Positions 33,603 to 45,328 of a stretch of DNA of 64,000 nucleotides are shown piece after piece. The notes beneath the pieces were generated by a model, which was not told the DNA's origin, did not search any database, and saw nothing but the letters and a program-made list of their open reading frames with translations. Location: assembly GCF_000219625.1 (NCBI RefSeq), contig NC_018206.1, forward strand, positions 1,116,001 to 1,180,000. The letters are read 5' to 3'. This stretch comes from Zymoseptoria tritici IPO323 (Eukaryota > Ascomycota > Dothideomycetes > Mycosphaerellales > Mycosphaerellaceae). Made by a program: the position numbers and the translations under genes. Positions within the stretch are counted from its first letter, which is position 1. Each line of letters begins with the position of its first letter.

Positions 33603-34793
33603 TCATCGCCCTCCGCATCCGCACATCATCGCTCGCGCAAACCGCCGACCAAAACTTTCCGGCTCATCGAACATCCCCTTCGACCTCCTACTCTCACCGC
33701 CGGTCGACCTCTTCCAGGCCCGGAACTTTTTACTCAATGCCGCCGACTCATCATCATCCTCGAAAAAGCAGTCAGGATACTGCGCGCTGTCTTGGCGAAG
33801 TAAGGAGGTGAAGGAAGCTCTCGGTCCTGGCATTGATGTAACGGTGGGAGAAGTGATGGTGTCGTCCGACCAGCGAGAACTGGGAGAGGAGTGGTTCATC
33901 ATCGTTGTTGAGCTTGACACAGTCCTCGCATTGCTTCCCATGGATCCGCCGGATAGGATCCGCAATGGGATCAGCTGGCCCGATCGATCACGACGGAAAG
34001 AATTGATGCTGTCCGCTCGACTGCGGGCGGAGCTGGATAAGCTTTCTTTTCGAGGTCGGTAGGATTGGCCAGGTTGCGGATGGGATGGTAACAAGCTTCT
34101 CGGCGTGATGTCTCGGAAGATGGATGGATCGACGGTTGTCACGGCAGGTTGCCGGGCTGGCGGTCTGACATGTTGGATGATTGGGACTTGCTGAGCTGCT
34201 GGAAACAAGCTGTATCCTTGGGTTGGAGCGACTTCAGCCTCCGAAGGAGACATGGATGCGACGGCAGAATCTTTGCGCTCAGCTCCGGATATAGTGTCAG
34301 AATCCTTCTCCTTCGGCATTGATGGACTGGGTGTATCCGGCAGTTCAAAGTCGAACTTTTTGATGGCCACATCGAGCTCTGGTGTTGGAGGCAACATCTC
34401 AGGACTCTTCATCGCAGGTGATGGATCACGGAGGTAACATTCAATCAGAGATATCTCGGACTGTCGACCACCTCCGCCGCTCGTCTGCGATCTTGTACTG
34501 ATGCCACGGGCTGGCGAGTCATTGCGGCGCAGCCATGTTGGTGCCGCATCCACAACTTCTGGATCGCGCGGACCCTCGTAGGATGCACTCTCATTCCTGG
34601 ATGGCGGCGGAGCCTTTGGCAGTGGCGGAGAGTCGCGCTTGTTTTGCTGGATGTTCAATGGCTTCGGGCGCAGTGCGCACTGCTCTGCAAGTGTCGGTGC
34701 GGGGAGTAGGCGACGCTCCTCCCTAGGCTGACGAGGAGGTCTGCTTCTTGGTTGTGTGATGGCGGATCCCCGCTCGTCCATGGCTGGCATCAT
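33603..34793 (-). CDS. Disordered low-complexity protein of unknown function
   Basis: 396 codons from ATG at 34793, chosen because the longer frame starts at GTG; it reads MMPAMDERGS. No intron. The protein is rich in Pro, Ser and Arg with acidic patches, has no membrane segment and no domain I recognise. It includes an SPSRW segment and a basic C-terminal region ending FARAMMCGCGGR, whose two closely spaced Cys could be lipidated or bind metal (inference). It is the only gene in a 1,724-bp island between two RIPped Gypsy copies, yet its CpA and TpG content looks normal and there is no premature stop. Real expression needs confirmation. Confidence 0.6.
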   Translation of the reverse strand: MMPAMDERGSAITQPRSRPPRQPREERRLLPAPTLAEQCALRPKPLNIQQNKRDSPPLPKAPPPSRNESASYEGPRDPEVVDAAPTWLRRNDSPARGISTRSQTSGGGGRQSEISLIECYLRDPSPAMKSPEMLPPTPELDVAIKKFDFELPDTPSPSMPKEKDSDTISGAERKDSAVASMSPSEAEVAPTQGYSLFPAAQQVPIIQHVRPPARQPAVTTVDPSIFRDITPRSLLPSHPQPGQSYRPRKESLSSSARSRADSINSFRRDRSGQLIPLRILSGGSMGSNARTVSSSTTMMNHSSPSSRWSDDTITSPTVTSMPGPRASFTSLLRQDSAQYPDCFFEDDDESAALSKKFRAWKRSTGGESRRSKGMFDEPESFGRRFARAMMCGCGGR

Positions 34794-35208
34794 GGTTGTG
34801 ATCTGCGATGTGATGTGTGAATTCCGGGTGTGGCTATGATCGACCACGACCGAGGATGGGAGCCGACATCCCCCATCTTGTTAAAAATATGAATGTCAGG
34901 GACGGAATGTAAAACCCCTCGGACTGTCAACAGACGCCAGGTGGTCGAGGGAGGCCCAGCCGCCCTTAGTAGTCGGGTCGTGGAGGGGTGGATTGATGTG
35001 GAGGAAGCAAGGGGTCAGAAATCCCCGAACAAGGGATGAAATAGTCCTTGTTGGGCGATCGACCGTGGTCTGCATCCTTGACAGCTGAAAGAATCTGAAG
35101 TTGTCAACGAGTGTACTCCCGCCGTAATGCCGGCGCAGCAAAGTGTACAGAGACGGATCGAGATGCTGGGAGTCAAGAGTCCAAGATGTGCGGATAAATG
35201 GGCGAAAG
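34794..35208. other. Native sequence between the disordered-protein gene and Gypsy copy 2
   Basis: About 415 bp, not RIPped. Open frames that run into the LTR have no recognisable content. The final AAAG (35205-35208) is the target duplication of copy 2. Confidence 0.5.
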
Positions 35209-35382
35209 TGTTCAAAAACACCAAAAACCTCGCTCAGGTTTACTTGAACCCTTGAAGCCTCAGGCACCGTTTCACTTGAAGGCTCGTTATTATTATATAA
35301 CTCGCTCGTTTTAGTTAGTCTATATAGCTTGAGGGCCTCTGCCCTTATAAATAAGTATTATTCTTTTTCCGCTTTTTAATTA
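35209..35382 (+). repeat. 5' LTR of Gypsy copy 2
   Basis: 174 bp. Its end reads TTTAATTA where other LTRs have TTTGATCA, two TpG/CpA to TpA changes. The adjacent primer-binding site reads TAGTAGCTAAGAGC. Confidence 0.95.
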
Positions 35383-35899
35383 TCTAGTAGCTAAGAGCAC
35401 TTAAGGCGGCTCCTTAGCCGTCTTACCGGCTGGCTCTGCTACTTAAGGGTTAGAGCTAGCCGGATGCTCGATTTATTGCCTATTTAATTAAACTAGCTTA
35501 AAACGACTCTAGTTTAAGACCTCCTTAGACCTATGGACTATACCGGACCTTCTACTTGGACTATATACCTAACTAGAAGCACCGGGTTTTCTATAGCTAG
35601 GGGTCCTATATATAGCGATTTACTCGGCGGTGCTATGTATACTAGATTGCCAACTTCTACTTAAACGTTAATGCAAAACTCGTTTTGCCTTAAGTTTAAG
35701 ACTTAAAGTATAGAATTACCGCACTTAAAACTAGTTACCTAAACACTTAAAGCGCGCCGTGTTTAAACACGACAATAGCTAGAGCTGCCTAGCCGCTTAA
35801 GGAACTATAAGGAGGAAGTTATAACCCTTTAAGTTACCGGAAGTAACAATAATAGTAACTTAATTTAGTTCGATTAACAACCTATCCTACTAAGACAAG

Positions 35900-37372
35900 A
35901 TGTCCGTTACTAGCTAAGCCGAAGGAACTATAGAGCTTCCTTCCTCCTACGACTTAAACCTAACAGTCGCTAAAGGAGAAAGGCTTAAGGGAGATAAGTA
36001 AGGCTATCTAAGCCTAATTAACGAACTTAATCGCATTAAGGAACGAAGTAGCGATGTAGGGGCGGCACTATCTACTACTGCTCGTCTCTTCCCTAAAGGA
36101 GATCCTTAGACGGATCCCCTAGCTCTACTTAGAGCTAATGTTACCTTCCGAACTCCTACTTAACTAAGCCGACCTGCTACTACGAATAAAGGCTTAGGCC
36201 CTACTCGTTTTAGCGAACATGTAGCCGCCTTAAGGGAGATAGAGGAACATATTAATCGACTTAAAGCGGACTCTGTCCGACTTTAAGCCGAGAACGCCCG
36301 CTTGTCCTAGGAGCCTGTTCGAGCAGGATCTGCTAATAGGCCTATCTAGGAACTAAGCGAGCTAGGAGCCGTACGGTTTAAGCCATCCCCGTATCGAGGA
36401 GATAACCCTAGACACGGCTTAAGTAACGATAAGGGACTAAGTCGTCCCTATCGCTACACGTCTGGAACACTAGGCAGGGATATAACTCCCCTTAATTCCT
36501 TAGATACTTCTATTAAGGCTTCCGTCCGGGCACTAGAACTATACTAGGGAGACACTCGAAACAACGCTGCTAATATCTAGGTTAGGTCTATAGAGCGTTA
36601 CTTAAGGTCTTAGATTGCCCTAAGATAGAGGGGTATCCGCCTATCCGAAGCTAACCTTATCGAATTAGTAGGTAGCTAGATGTAGCGTAACGCCCTTGCT
36701 TAGTAGGAGGAACAGGAAGAGACTTGTAGGCTTGAAATTATCGAGGGAACCTATACCCTTAACTTAATACTTAGTAACCTCGTCTCCTATTTCTAAGATT
36801 ATTATTACTAAGAGAAGCTCTAGAGATAATACCGAGCTCTTAAGCAAACAGGAGGTGTTATTACCTTCTATTACAAAATCCTCTCTGTAGCTTATATACT
36901 TAAGCTAAGGCCTAATAACTTCTCTAATGCTACTGTCTTCTTTAATAGGCTTAAGCTGTCGATCCGAGCGGAGCTTATTCGATATAAGCTTACCCCTTAA
37001 AAGGCTAGACTGTAGGAGATTATAGACTAGGCTTAAGCTATTAATATAGCTAACTAGGAGGTCGTAGATTCTTAAAGGGGCCCGAGAATAGATGCCCCTG
37101 CCTTTAAGGAAAACCGCAATGCTCTTGCTCGAAAAGCCTTTAAGCTAAGAAAGGTAAACAAGACTACGGTAGAGTATATTGCCGCTGCCCTTAAACATAT
37201 AGCTACCGACAATAACTCTAAACCTTAAGAGTATTCCTTAAAGTACTATAACTACGGAGTCGCCGGACACACCTAGTATCGCTATTAGAAGAAGCTTAAG
37301 CTAGACTTGTAGAAGAAGCAGGACGACTACAACAGACGCAAGGGGGGCTTAAGCAAGCCGACAAAAAAATAG
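35900..37372 (+). pseudogene. gag: gag of Gypsy copy 2
   Basis: Equivalent of 24708-26180 with the same frame and stop set plus private stops. The zinc knuckle near 37,237 is damaged further (KYYNYGVAGHT). Confidence 0.85.
37363..37369 (+). promoter_or_regulatory. Candidate -1 frameshift heptamer, copy 2
   Basis: Seven A's in the same phase as copy 1, followed by the in-frame TAG at 37370. Confidence 0.8.
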
Positions 37373-40300
37373 ACAGCGACTTAGATGCTGAGGATTCTAA
37401 GTCGTCTGTTACGTCGCCCTTATTGCTTAGGACCCCTTCTAATGCTTAACTTAACTACCTTAACGCTATAGGACCAAACCTTTTAGTTACCCCTAGACGC
37501 TTAGGTTTAAGTAAGCATTCTATTAAGGCCAAGTTCCTGTTCGACACTAGGGCTACGCGTGTATACGTCTTACGAACGATCGCGGACTAGTTTCCGGAGG
37601 CTTAAGTAGCTATAGATTCCCAGACCGTAGTTCTGCCTGACGGCATAGTAATAGAGACAACCCTTAGGGTTAAGCTGCCTTACTAGCTGCGTAACTTCAA
37701 GGGGGAAATTACTGCCCGAGTGCTTGATCTCGCTAATCACGAGGTAATCCTTAGCCTTAAATAGTTTAGGCAGTACTGCCCGACTATTAATTTCTTTACG
37801 AACAAGGTGTACTTATACGACAACGGTGTTAAGTATGCTATACTATGCTCTAGATACGCTCCTAACTTAAGGAGCGTTCTGGTAGATAAGGACCTCTGTT
37901 CCCTTAAGGAACTAGAGGACTTACTTAACGTTAATCCCGACATGCCCTTATATCTCTTAAACATAGATAAATACCAGGAGCGGTAGTAGGAGAGGGAACG
38001 CGATCCTAAGGACGACCCTATATCCCTTAAGGAAGACGACGTTCCTCCTCCCTTAAGTAAGGAACCTAGCTTAAGCCGCATTATCCTAGACAACAGGGAT
38101 CTATTTAGATCTTCCTTACCTAACAAGCTACCGAAGGACCGGTTTATTGTGCATTTAATCGACACTAGGGACTACAAGCCGATTAATTAACAGCCTTACT
38201 AGCTGTCTTATGCCTAATCGCTTAAACAGGAGTCTTAAATCGAGGAACTCTAGAAGCGTAGGTTAATTAACAAATCCTAATCGGCTTAGGGAAGCCCTGT
38301 GTTACTTATACCCAAGCTAGGAGGGAAATAGCGAATGTGCGTTAATTTTAGGGCTCTAAACAACGCTACCGTTAAGGATCGATTCCCCCTACCTCGGATT
38401 TCCGACTACTTAGATGCATTTTATAGTTTAAGGTACTTTACTAAGATTAACTTAACCTCCGGGTTCTGGCAATTAAAAGTAAAGGAAGAGGACTAGTATA
38501 AGACAGCATTTAATACTCGCTAGGGCAAATACTACTTTAAGGTAATGCCTTTTAGCTTATATAATGCACCGGCAAGCTTCTAGAGCTTAATAAACGAAGC
38601 CCTAAGAAAGCACCTTTATAAGACGTGTGTAGTTTACTTAGACGACATCGTAATCTTCTCCGAGACTGTAGAGGAGCACGAAGTCTACTTAAAGGAAGTC
38701 CTAGATATCCTACGATTATAAGAGCTGTATTACTCCCCTAAGAAATGCTATATTAGGGTTAAGGAATTCGACTTCTATAGGCACTAAGTAAGCTATAATT
38801 AAGTTAGGCCTATAGAAGATAAGATCTCTATTGTTAGAGACTAGCTATAGCCGACTAACGCTTAAGAAGTGCGGCAGTTTATTAGGCTAGCTTCCTTCTA
38901 CCGTAAGTACGTTAGAGACTTTGCTAGGCACGCTACTCTACTATTAGACCTCCTTAAGGAAGATAACTTGCTGCTGCGTGCTAAGAAGAAGCGCCCTATT
39001 AAGTAGACTGCCTAGTGCACTATCGCTTTTGCGAAGCTTAAGGAAGCCCTGTGCAGCGAGCTAGTACTAATTATACTAGACACTAAGAAGCCCTTTATTA
39101 TTAAAACGGATATAAGTAAGTAGGCGCTTAGTGCAGTCCTGCATTAAGCTAACTCTAATAGGAAATTGCATCTAGTTGCTTTCGAGGGCCGCAAGCTACA
39201 AGGGGCAGAACTAAACTATCTAGTGTATAAGAAGGAGCTCCTTACTATTAAGGAAGCCCTTCGAAAATGGAACTACTACATCGACAATAGGACTAAGACT
39301 TAAGTAATTACAGATTATTATAGCCTATAGTACCTAAAAACCTCGAAGACTCTAACTAAGCGGCTTGCACACTAGATTAAGGAGTTTTAAGCTTACAACA
39401 TCGACATCCGCTACCGCAAGGGGAGTAAGGCTATAGTCCCTAATGCCCTCTCCCGCCGGCCGGACTTAATAGAAGGTACCCTAGCTAACATGGCTAGGGA
39501 GGGTTCTGCATAGCCTAGGGATTAATTACTTAAACCCGCGGACTTCTTAACTGCTTTGCCCTACTCCTTTAAGGAGAACGCTACAAGGGGGACGATTATA
39601 TAAGGATTCTCCGAGCGTAAGGTAGTTAATAGAGTAATCTATTTTAAAACTATAGGGGAGATGCCCGAGAACAAGAAGCTAAGCCGCTTAATTAAAAAGA
39701 AGATGTTAGATCTTGTCCTTAAGGACGACCTCCTGTATTATCGCGAGGCTGATAGAAGCCTTGTACCCTACGTAGATCCGGAATTCCGGTAGGACTTCCT
39801 TAAACGCTACTATAATAACTACGGGCACTTCGTATTGCCCGGCGTCTACAGCATTCTTCGAGCGAGGGGCTAGTAGTAGTTACTTAAACAGGATGTTTAT
39901 AACTACGCTTCTACTTGCCCTTAGTATTAAGCTACGAAGAAGAAGTCCCGGAGTCCCCTATAGGAGCCGCGATTCTACTAAGCTAATTCTAAGCTTAAGC
40001 TATTTAAGCGCTAGGCGATTAATGTTGTCGGTCTAATGCCTATTATACTTAATAGTAACAAGTACATTATTATAGCTGTAGATTATGCTACTAGTTAGCC
40101 GGTCGCAAGGGCTACCTTAAATTAAGAAACCGAGACAGTCGCTCGCTTTGTTTAAGAAGAGATCTATACGAACTTTAGACCCCTAAGGGAAGTCCTTAGC
40201 GACAATAGATCGAACTTTATAAGCAAGGCGTTTAATATCCTTATAGATACCCTTTAAGCTAACTATAGGCTAACGACGCCCTACTACCCCCGCACAAACA

Positions 40301-41562
40301 GGAAGGTTGAAGCCTTAAACGGTGTTCTCGGCCGGATCCTTTCTAAAATGTGCTATAGTAAACGCGTACACGCTTAGGACTTATACCTTCCTAAGGCGCT
40401 GTATTCAAGTCGAATCCGGGCCTAGTCCAGTTGTAGATATAGCCCGTTTTTCCTCTTGTTCGGCTAGCAACCCCGAATACTTAAGGATCATCTGTACCTG
40501 CGTCCGATGCAGCTTAAGCCCGAGGATCCTAAATCTAGGCATTAAGTAATGCAGAACGCTAGGACGATTACCGCAGAAAAGCTGCTTACGAAAGTAGTAA
40601 GAGCCGGCGCTATTAGTAGGCACACCTTTAAGGAGACTAATAGCAAGTTTATCGAGGGAGACTTTGTTCTTGTCTTAAATAAGACTAAGACGAAGCTCTA
40701 GCCGACTTTCGTAGGCCCCTTTAAGGTAATTAAGCAAAGCTAGCTTAGTACGTATACCTTAGAGTCCTACGACGGGTCTATAGTTAAGCATTAGGTATAT
40801 AGTAGTTGCCTAATCCGCGCTAACTATACTAGTTTTAGGGACTAGCAGAAGCGCTGTAGACAGGAGATTTTACTTAAGGCCGCTAGCTAGGAGTTTAAGG
40901 ACTCCTTGCGTAATAATTTTACACTTAATTTACGCTTAAGTTTCTCTACTCTAGCGACTATCCCTAAGCAGAAGTGGGACAAGTTATCTTTATAGCAGCT
41001 TAAACAGTTAGGAGCCCTTTGATTCCTTTTAGGGGAGGGCAAACCTTTAGATTCTTTAAAAACTAAGGATTAGCTAAAGTTTTAACACAAGCTTAAACTC
41101 GCTACTAATAAGATCCGAAGGAAGTATAGAGATGTTTTACGCGCGAATCGAGATAATACTAAGGAGGTAGAGAAACTTAAGGCTACTCTCGAAAAGAAAC
41201 ATCTTAGGGAGCTAAAGAAGTTAGCACCCTTAAGTTAGCCGGTTATGCATCCGGTAAATGCAGCAGTAACATTAAGGGAAGACGCTTAAGTTAACCCTGT
41301 TGTAGCAACTATTCCTATCCCTACGGAGCCTGTTATAGAAGGAACGGAAGAGGAACTACTTATAATCCCTTCCGAGCTCTAGGAGACTCTACTTAAACCC
41401 TAAGGGGAGTCGGGTAATAACGAGGACACTATTATAGTTGTGCCCCGTCGACGACTACCCTAGAACACAAGGGAAGCTCCTCGTAATCCTGCAGTGTAGC
41501 TACGAAGGAAGCTAACCTTTAAGTCTAAACGAAAGGTTAATAAGAGGGCCTAAGTTTAATAG
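37370..41562 (+). pseudogene. pol: pol of Gypsy copy 2
   Basis: Collinear with copy 1: protease near 37,542, VYLDDIVIFS near 38,632, RNase H TDYYSL near 39,310, integrase AVDYATS near 40,074 and LSDNRSNF near 40,197. It is broken by TAG/TAA at Gln/Trp codons, many shared with copy 1 and some private. Confidence 0.92.
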
Positions 41563-41789
41563 ATCCCCCGGAGGGTTTTCATTTTATGTTTTTTATACTA
41601 AGGCCAGTCCTTAAGTGCTATTATACATTTATTTCGCACTAGCTTTCTAGCGTCGTATTATATCGCATTACATCGTATGCATAGCCTAGCAGATAAGGGG
41701 GCTTAGAAAAAAGAAAAACAAGAAAAACAACGCTTTTAGTGCTCCTACTTAAGCCTACGAATTTTCTACCGATCCTACTTAGACCCGAA

Positions 41790-44093
41790 TTAACCCTTCT
41801 TAGCCTGCTCCCTCTTAGCATCTTCTTCCTTCTTAGTAATAAGCTACGTCTTAAGGGCTAACATTACCGCCTGCAAGTGTAGCATCTAAGGAGTAATGCC
41901 TTAATTAGCCCTAAGACGCACTTAAGCCCGCGAGAGAGCTATCTAGACGACTTAATACACAGAGTAGCGCTTATTAAAGCGGTTGCGGTAGAGCTGCTCG
42001 ATATGCTCTATGTATACGCGCGTACGTTAGCTTTCTAGAGGAACTGTTAGGCCCTCTGCGCCGTATGCTTAATGCCTATTGTTAGCCCGAGGAGCTATGC
42101 TAAAAAACAGGTTCCCCTAGGTAGCGAAACTGCTTAAGGGGAGTACTAGCTCGTGTATAAGGCGGCCGGAAAAGGTTGGAATTAGGTCGTAATTATTAGT
42201 TAAGCCGGTCCGTGCTAGTATTAAGGTCTGATTAATAGCATATAAGAGCCTCTCTCCTTCGTGCATTAGATCTACGAAATCCTCCGCTATATTATAGAAC
42301 GGTAGGCTTAGGGATTAACGAGCTAGAGCTGGTGCGTTTCGAACCGGAGCTTAAACGGGAGCGGGCATAGTGCTCGGCCGAGGAGGCGGGCCCCGACGAG
42401 TACTTAAACTAGAGGGTACTAGGGTGCCTTAACGATCGCCTGTCGGGAAGAGGGTAGGGCTAGTTTGTTGCCCTATGCGGAAGAGTGGAGGTGCGTTAGC
42501 CGGACAGGTCGTACGCCTAGCTTAAGGGTTGTCGCGGCGATACCTATTATCTATAGTTATAGGCATTCCTTAGGCGTAGTTCTCCGGAAGCTAGAAGGAT
42601 AAAGGCCTAGCACCTAGAGATCCACCGAACCCCCTTAAAGGATCTAAGTAAGGACGCTCTAGCCGCGAAGGAGTAGTGTCTATCTCCTCACGAGTAGACA
42701 AAGGACCCCTTAAGTTAGGGGAACGAGCTGCAATAGCTATTAAGTTAATATCCTCTATATCGGCGATATTCGTCTAACTAGTAAGGAATAGGTTAAGCAG
42801 CTGCGTAACTCTACTAGATCTAGAATCGAAAGGTCTAGGGCTAGAAGGCGGCGGGCTTAAGGGCACTTAGATAGGCTCTTCTAGGAGCGGAATTAAGACT
42901 TCCTCCTTAAAGTCTACCTACTCGTCCTCCGCATCGTTATTACCTTCCTTAGCCTTTAGGTTCCTCTTCTTAGTCCTAGTCTTTCCCTAGAGTTTAGAAT
43001 CTCTAACGGAATAGCGATTGTAGTAGTTAGTGTAGCTATAGTTAGCATAGTAGCTAAAGCAGCCTCTACTACTGCGGCATAACTTAAAGGGCCTAGCCTT
43101 GCGCTTACCGGACTTATAGCTACAGTTGCCTTCTTAAGGGCTACTACCGAGAGCTTAAGTAAAAAGAGAGACTAGACGCTATTGCTTGTAGGCCCTAATA
43201 AGGTAACCGTCCGACTTACGCTAGTCCAAGCTGCGCAGATCGCCTAGCTTAAACACTTAAAGTCCATCGATTAAGGCATTAAGTTAGGAAATCGTAAAGG
43301 TAGCTAGAAATTGCTAAAGGTACTTAATAGGCGCATTCGACACTATAATTAGATAATACATTACTTCCCTTATCTATGCGTCCGTAACCGCGATGCGGTT
43401 AGAGGCTAGGCTAGGAGTAAGGAGAGCTTTAAGTCGAGCGCCGACAGAGGCGTGCATAGTAGTACTATTAATGTTTCCTTAAGGGTCGAAGCGATCTAGC
43501 TTAGGGTATAAGCTACGAAGATCCGGAGAGCGGTTAAGGACGTTATAAGGCATCGTAGGGTCCTAACCTTATGCAGCAGTACGACTCCTTAAGCTACGGC
43601 CCTAGTTCGCTAGTTAAGGGTTGCGCTAAGGGATTTTGTAATTGTTACTTGTAGGAGCGCGTATGCCTAGTAGCTTAGACCTAAGGCTTAAGGCAGATAT
43701 GTTAAGCCTATCGCGATAAGCATCGTATGCCGACTTGTAACTAGTAGCTTGCTTATACCCGAATTTGGTATACTCTATACGGTTACGCCGAGATATAATA
43801 TTAGGCTAGACGTAGAGTTTCCTTAAAGCGAACTTGTCTATTAATTCTTAGGTAGTAGCAGCTCGTAACGGCTGCTTCTTACTACTTAAGACCGAGCCGA
43901 ATACTTAAGTTAACATCCTTACATCTAAGTATCCGCGCTTAACTATCTTAATAGCACTTTAAATAGCCTTCGCAGGAGGGAACTTAGGGGGTAGTTTGCG
44001 AGGAGATCGGCGGAGCTGCTTGTCGACCTTGTCGTCCTTGCTCTTATTATCTTTCTTACGCTTGTCTTCGTCACCCTTTGCTATAGCGACTAT
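41790..44093 (-). pseudogene. Antisense reading frame of Gypsy copy 2, unknown product
   Basis: Same 768-codon minus-strand frame as in copy 1, with no length change. The Cys-rich patch and the Lys/Glu-rich end are recognisable. Stops are again TAG/TAA only at convertible codons as far as I read them. Confidence 0.6.
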
Positions 44094-44491
44094 TGCTTAA
44101 GGAGTGTTATAATATTATAAGGTATAGTAATCGTAGACTATATAAAGGTCTAAGGAAAAGGGAAGGAAAGGGTTGCGGAAGTTAATAAAAGAGAGAGGGT
44201 TTAAAAAGAAGAACGTAGTCGCTTTTGTGCCCTTAAAGGGGCGACCTACTAGTGAATTCGACTACGTGCCAGCAGTTACTAGCTTAAGGCTTGTAATAGT
44301 ACGTAAATTAGATTATTTACCTACTAGAATTAGCTAGACGATTGCACTTAAGCCCTTACCTTCCGAGCAATTACGGACCTCCTAGATTACGCTCGTTTAT
44401 TCGAGATTACGCACACCTACTTAAGAGCATTAGTATATAACCTAAGCCTTTAATTAAGGTTGTTACGAACGCTTAAGGTTACGCATTTACC

Positions 44492-44502
44492 AAAGGGGAG
44501 GA
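44492..44502 (+). other. Polypurine tract of Gypsy copy 2
   Basis: AAAGGGGAGGA, identical to copy 1. Confidence 0.85.
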
Positions 44503-44676
44503 TGTTTAAAAACACTAAAAACCTCGCTTAGGTTTACTTGAACCCTTAAAGCCTTAGGCACCGTTTCACTTGAAGGCTCGTTATTATCATATAACTCGCT
44601 CGTTTTAGTTAGTCTATATAGCTTAAGGGCCTCCGCCCTTATAAATGAGTATCATTCTTTTTCCGCTTTTTGATCA
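44503..44676 (+). repeat. 3' LTR of Gypsy copy 2
   Basis: 174 bp, TGTTTAAAAAC to GATCA, followed by AAAG. Confidence 0.95.
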
Positions 44677-45328
44677 AAAGCCTACCAATACTCAGTCTTC
44701 GGGAATCTCACGCCATGCGTGCGAGCTATGACGGGATTAAAATACTGCTAACGCAAGAGTCAAATGGCCGGAACTTGATGGCTTCACTGGAGTGATCGAA
44801 CAAGAATCAGTCTGCCCGGAATGACTTGCCCGGATCTCCAGACAAGATCACCCTCGAGGTGTCTGACGTATACCAATGCGATGCGGGTGATCTCTTCTGA
44901 TCGCCGAGCTGATAGCGGCGTCGAGACCTTCCTCTGCCGGCCCAATCACGCTGCTCGGGGCACCATGGCGTCTTTCAGTATCGCCAGCGCCATCCGGAAA
45001 GAATATGCAGGTGTACATCATCTTCGCACATCCCATTCGATCGCCTGTGTTGCAACAGTTGTTCGTTGATCGCTGTGGCTCCCAAACTCTTCGGGTCCGC
45101 ATGTTGATATCAGCTTCATATGCCCTGTGCTCGCGAAAGGCTGCAAGTCGAGATGTTCCCGTTCGAAGACTAAACCACGTCTTTTGCACAGACTTACTGA
45201 TGAAGGGGAGTGATCTAGCTTAAGGTCATGGAGAGGGTAGCTCTCTTTCCGGCTTTCCTCTCGACTTTGATGTTGAAACCTGGTGCTGTGCGTGTCCACG
45301 TTGGCCAGCTCAGTGTTCTTAATGGTGT
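44677..45328. other. Native flank right of Gypsy copy 2, no supported gene
   Basis: About 650 bp of normal base composition that keeps CpA and TpG. Short open frames on both strands show no known domain. It is the last clearly un-RIPped host-like sequence before the transposon relics. Confidence 0.5.

Larger units (their letters stand above)
35209..44676 (+). mobile_element. Ty3/Gypsy LTR retrotransposon, copy 2, RIP-inactivated
   Basis: 9,468 bp, the same length as copy 1 and offset by 11,192 bp throughout, so landmarks map one to one (gag ATG 35900, A7 run 37363). Target duplication AAAG (35205-35208 and 44677-44680). Differences from copy 1 that I checked are C/T or G/A transitions at CpA/TpG. 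The first roughly 70 bases of its 5' LTR keep CpA and TpG, while the rest is mutated, as if RIP fades at the element edge. Confidence 0.95.
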
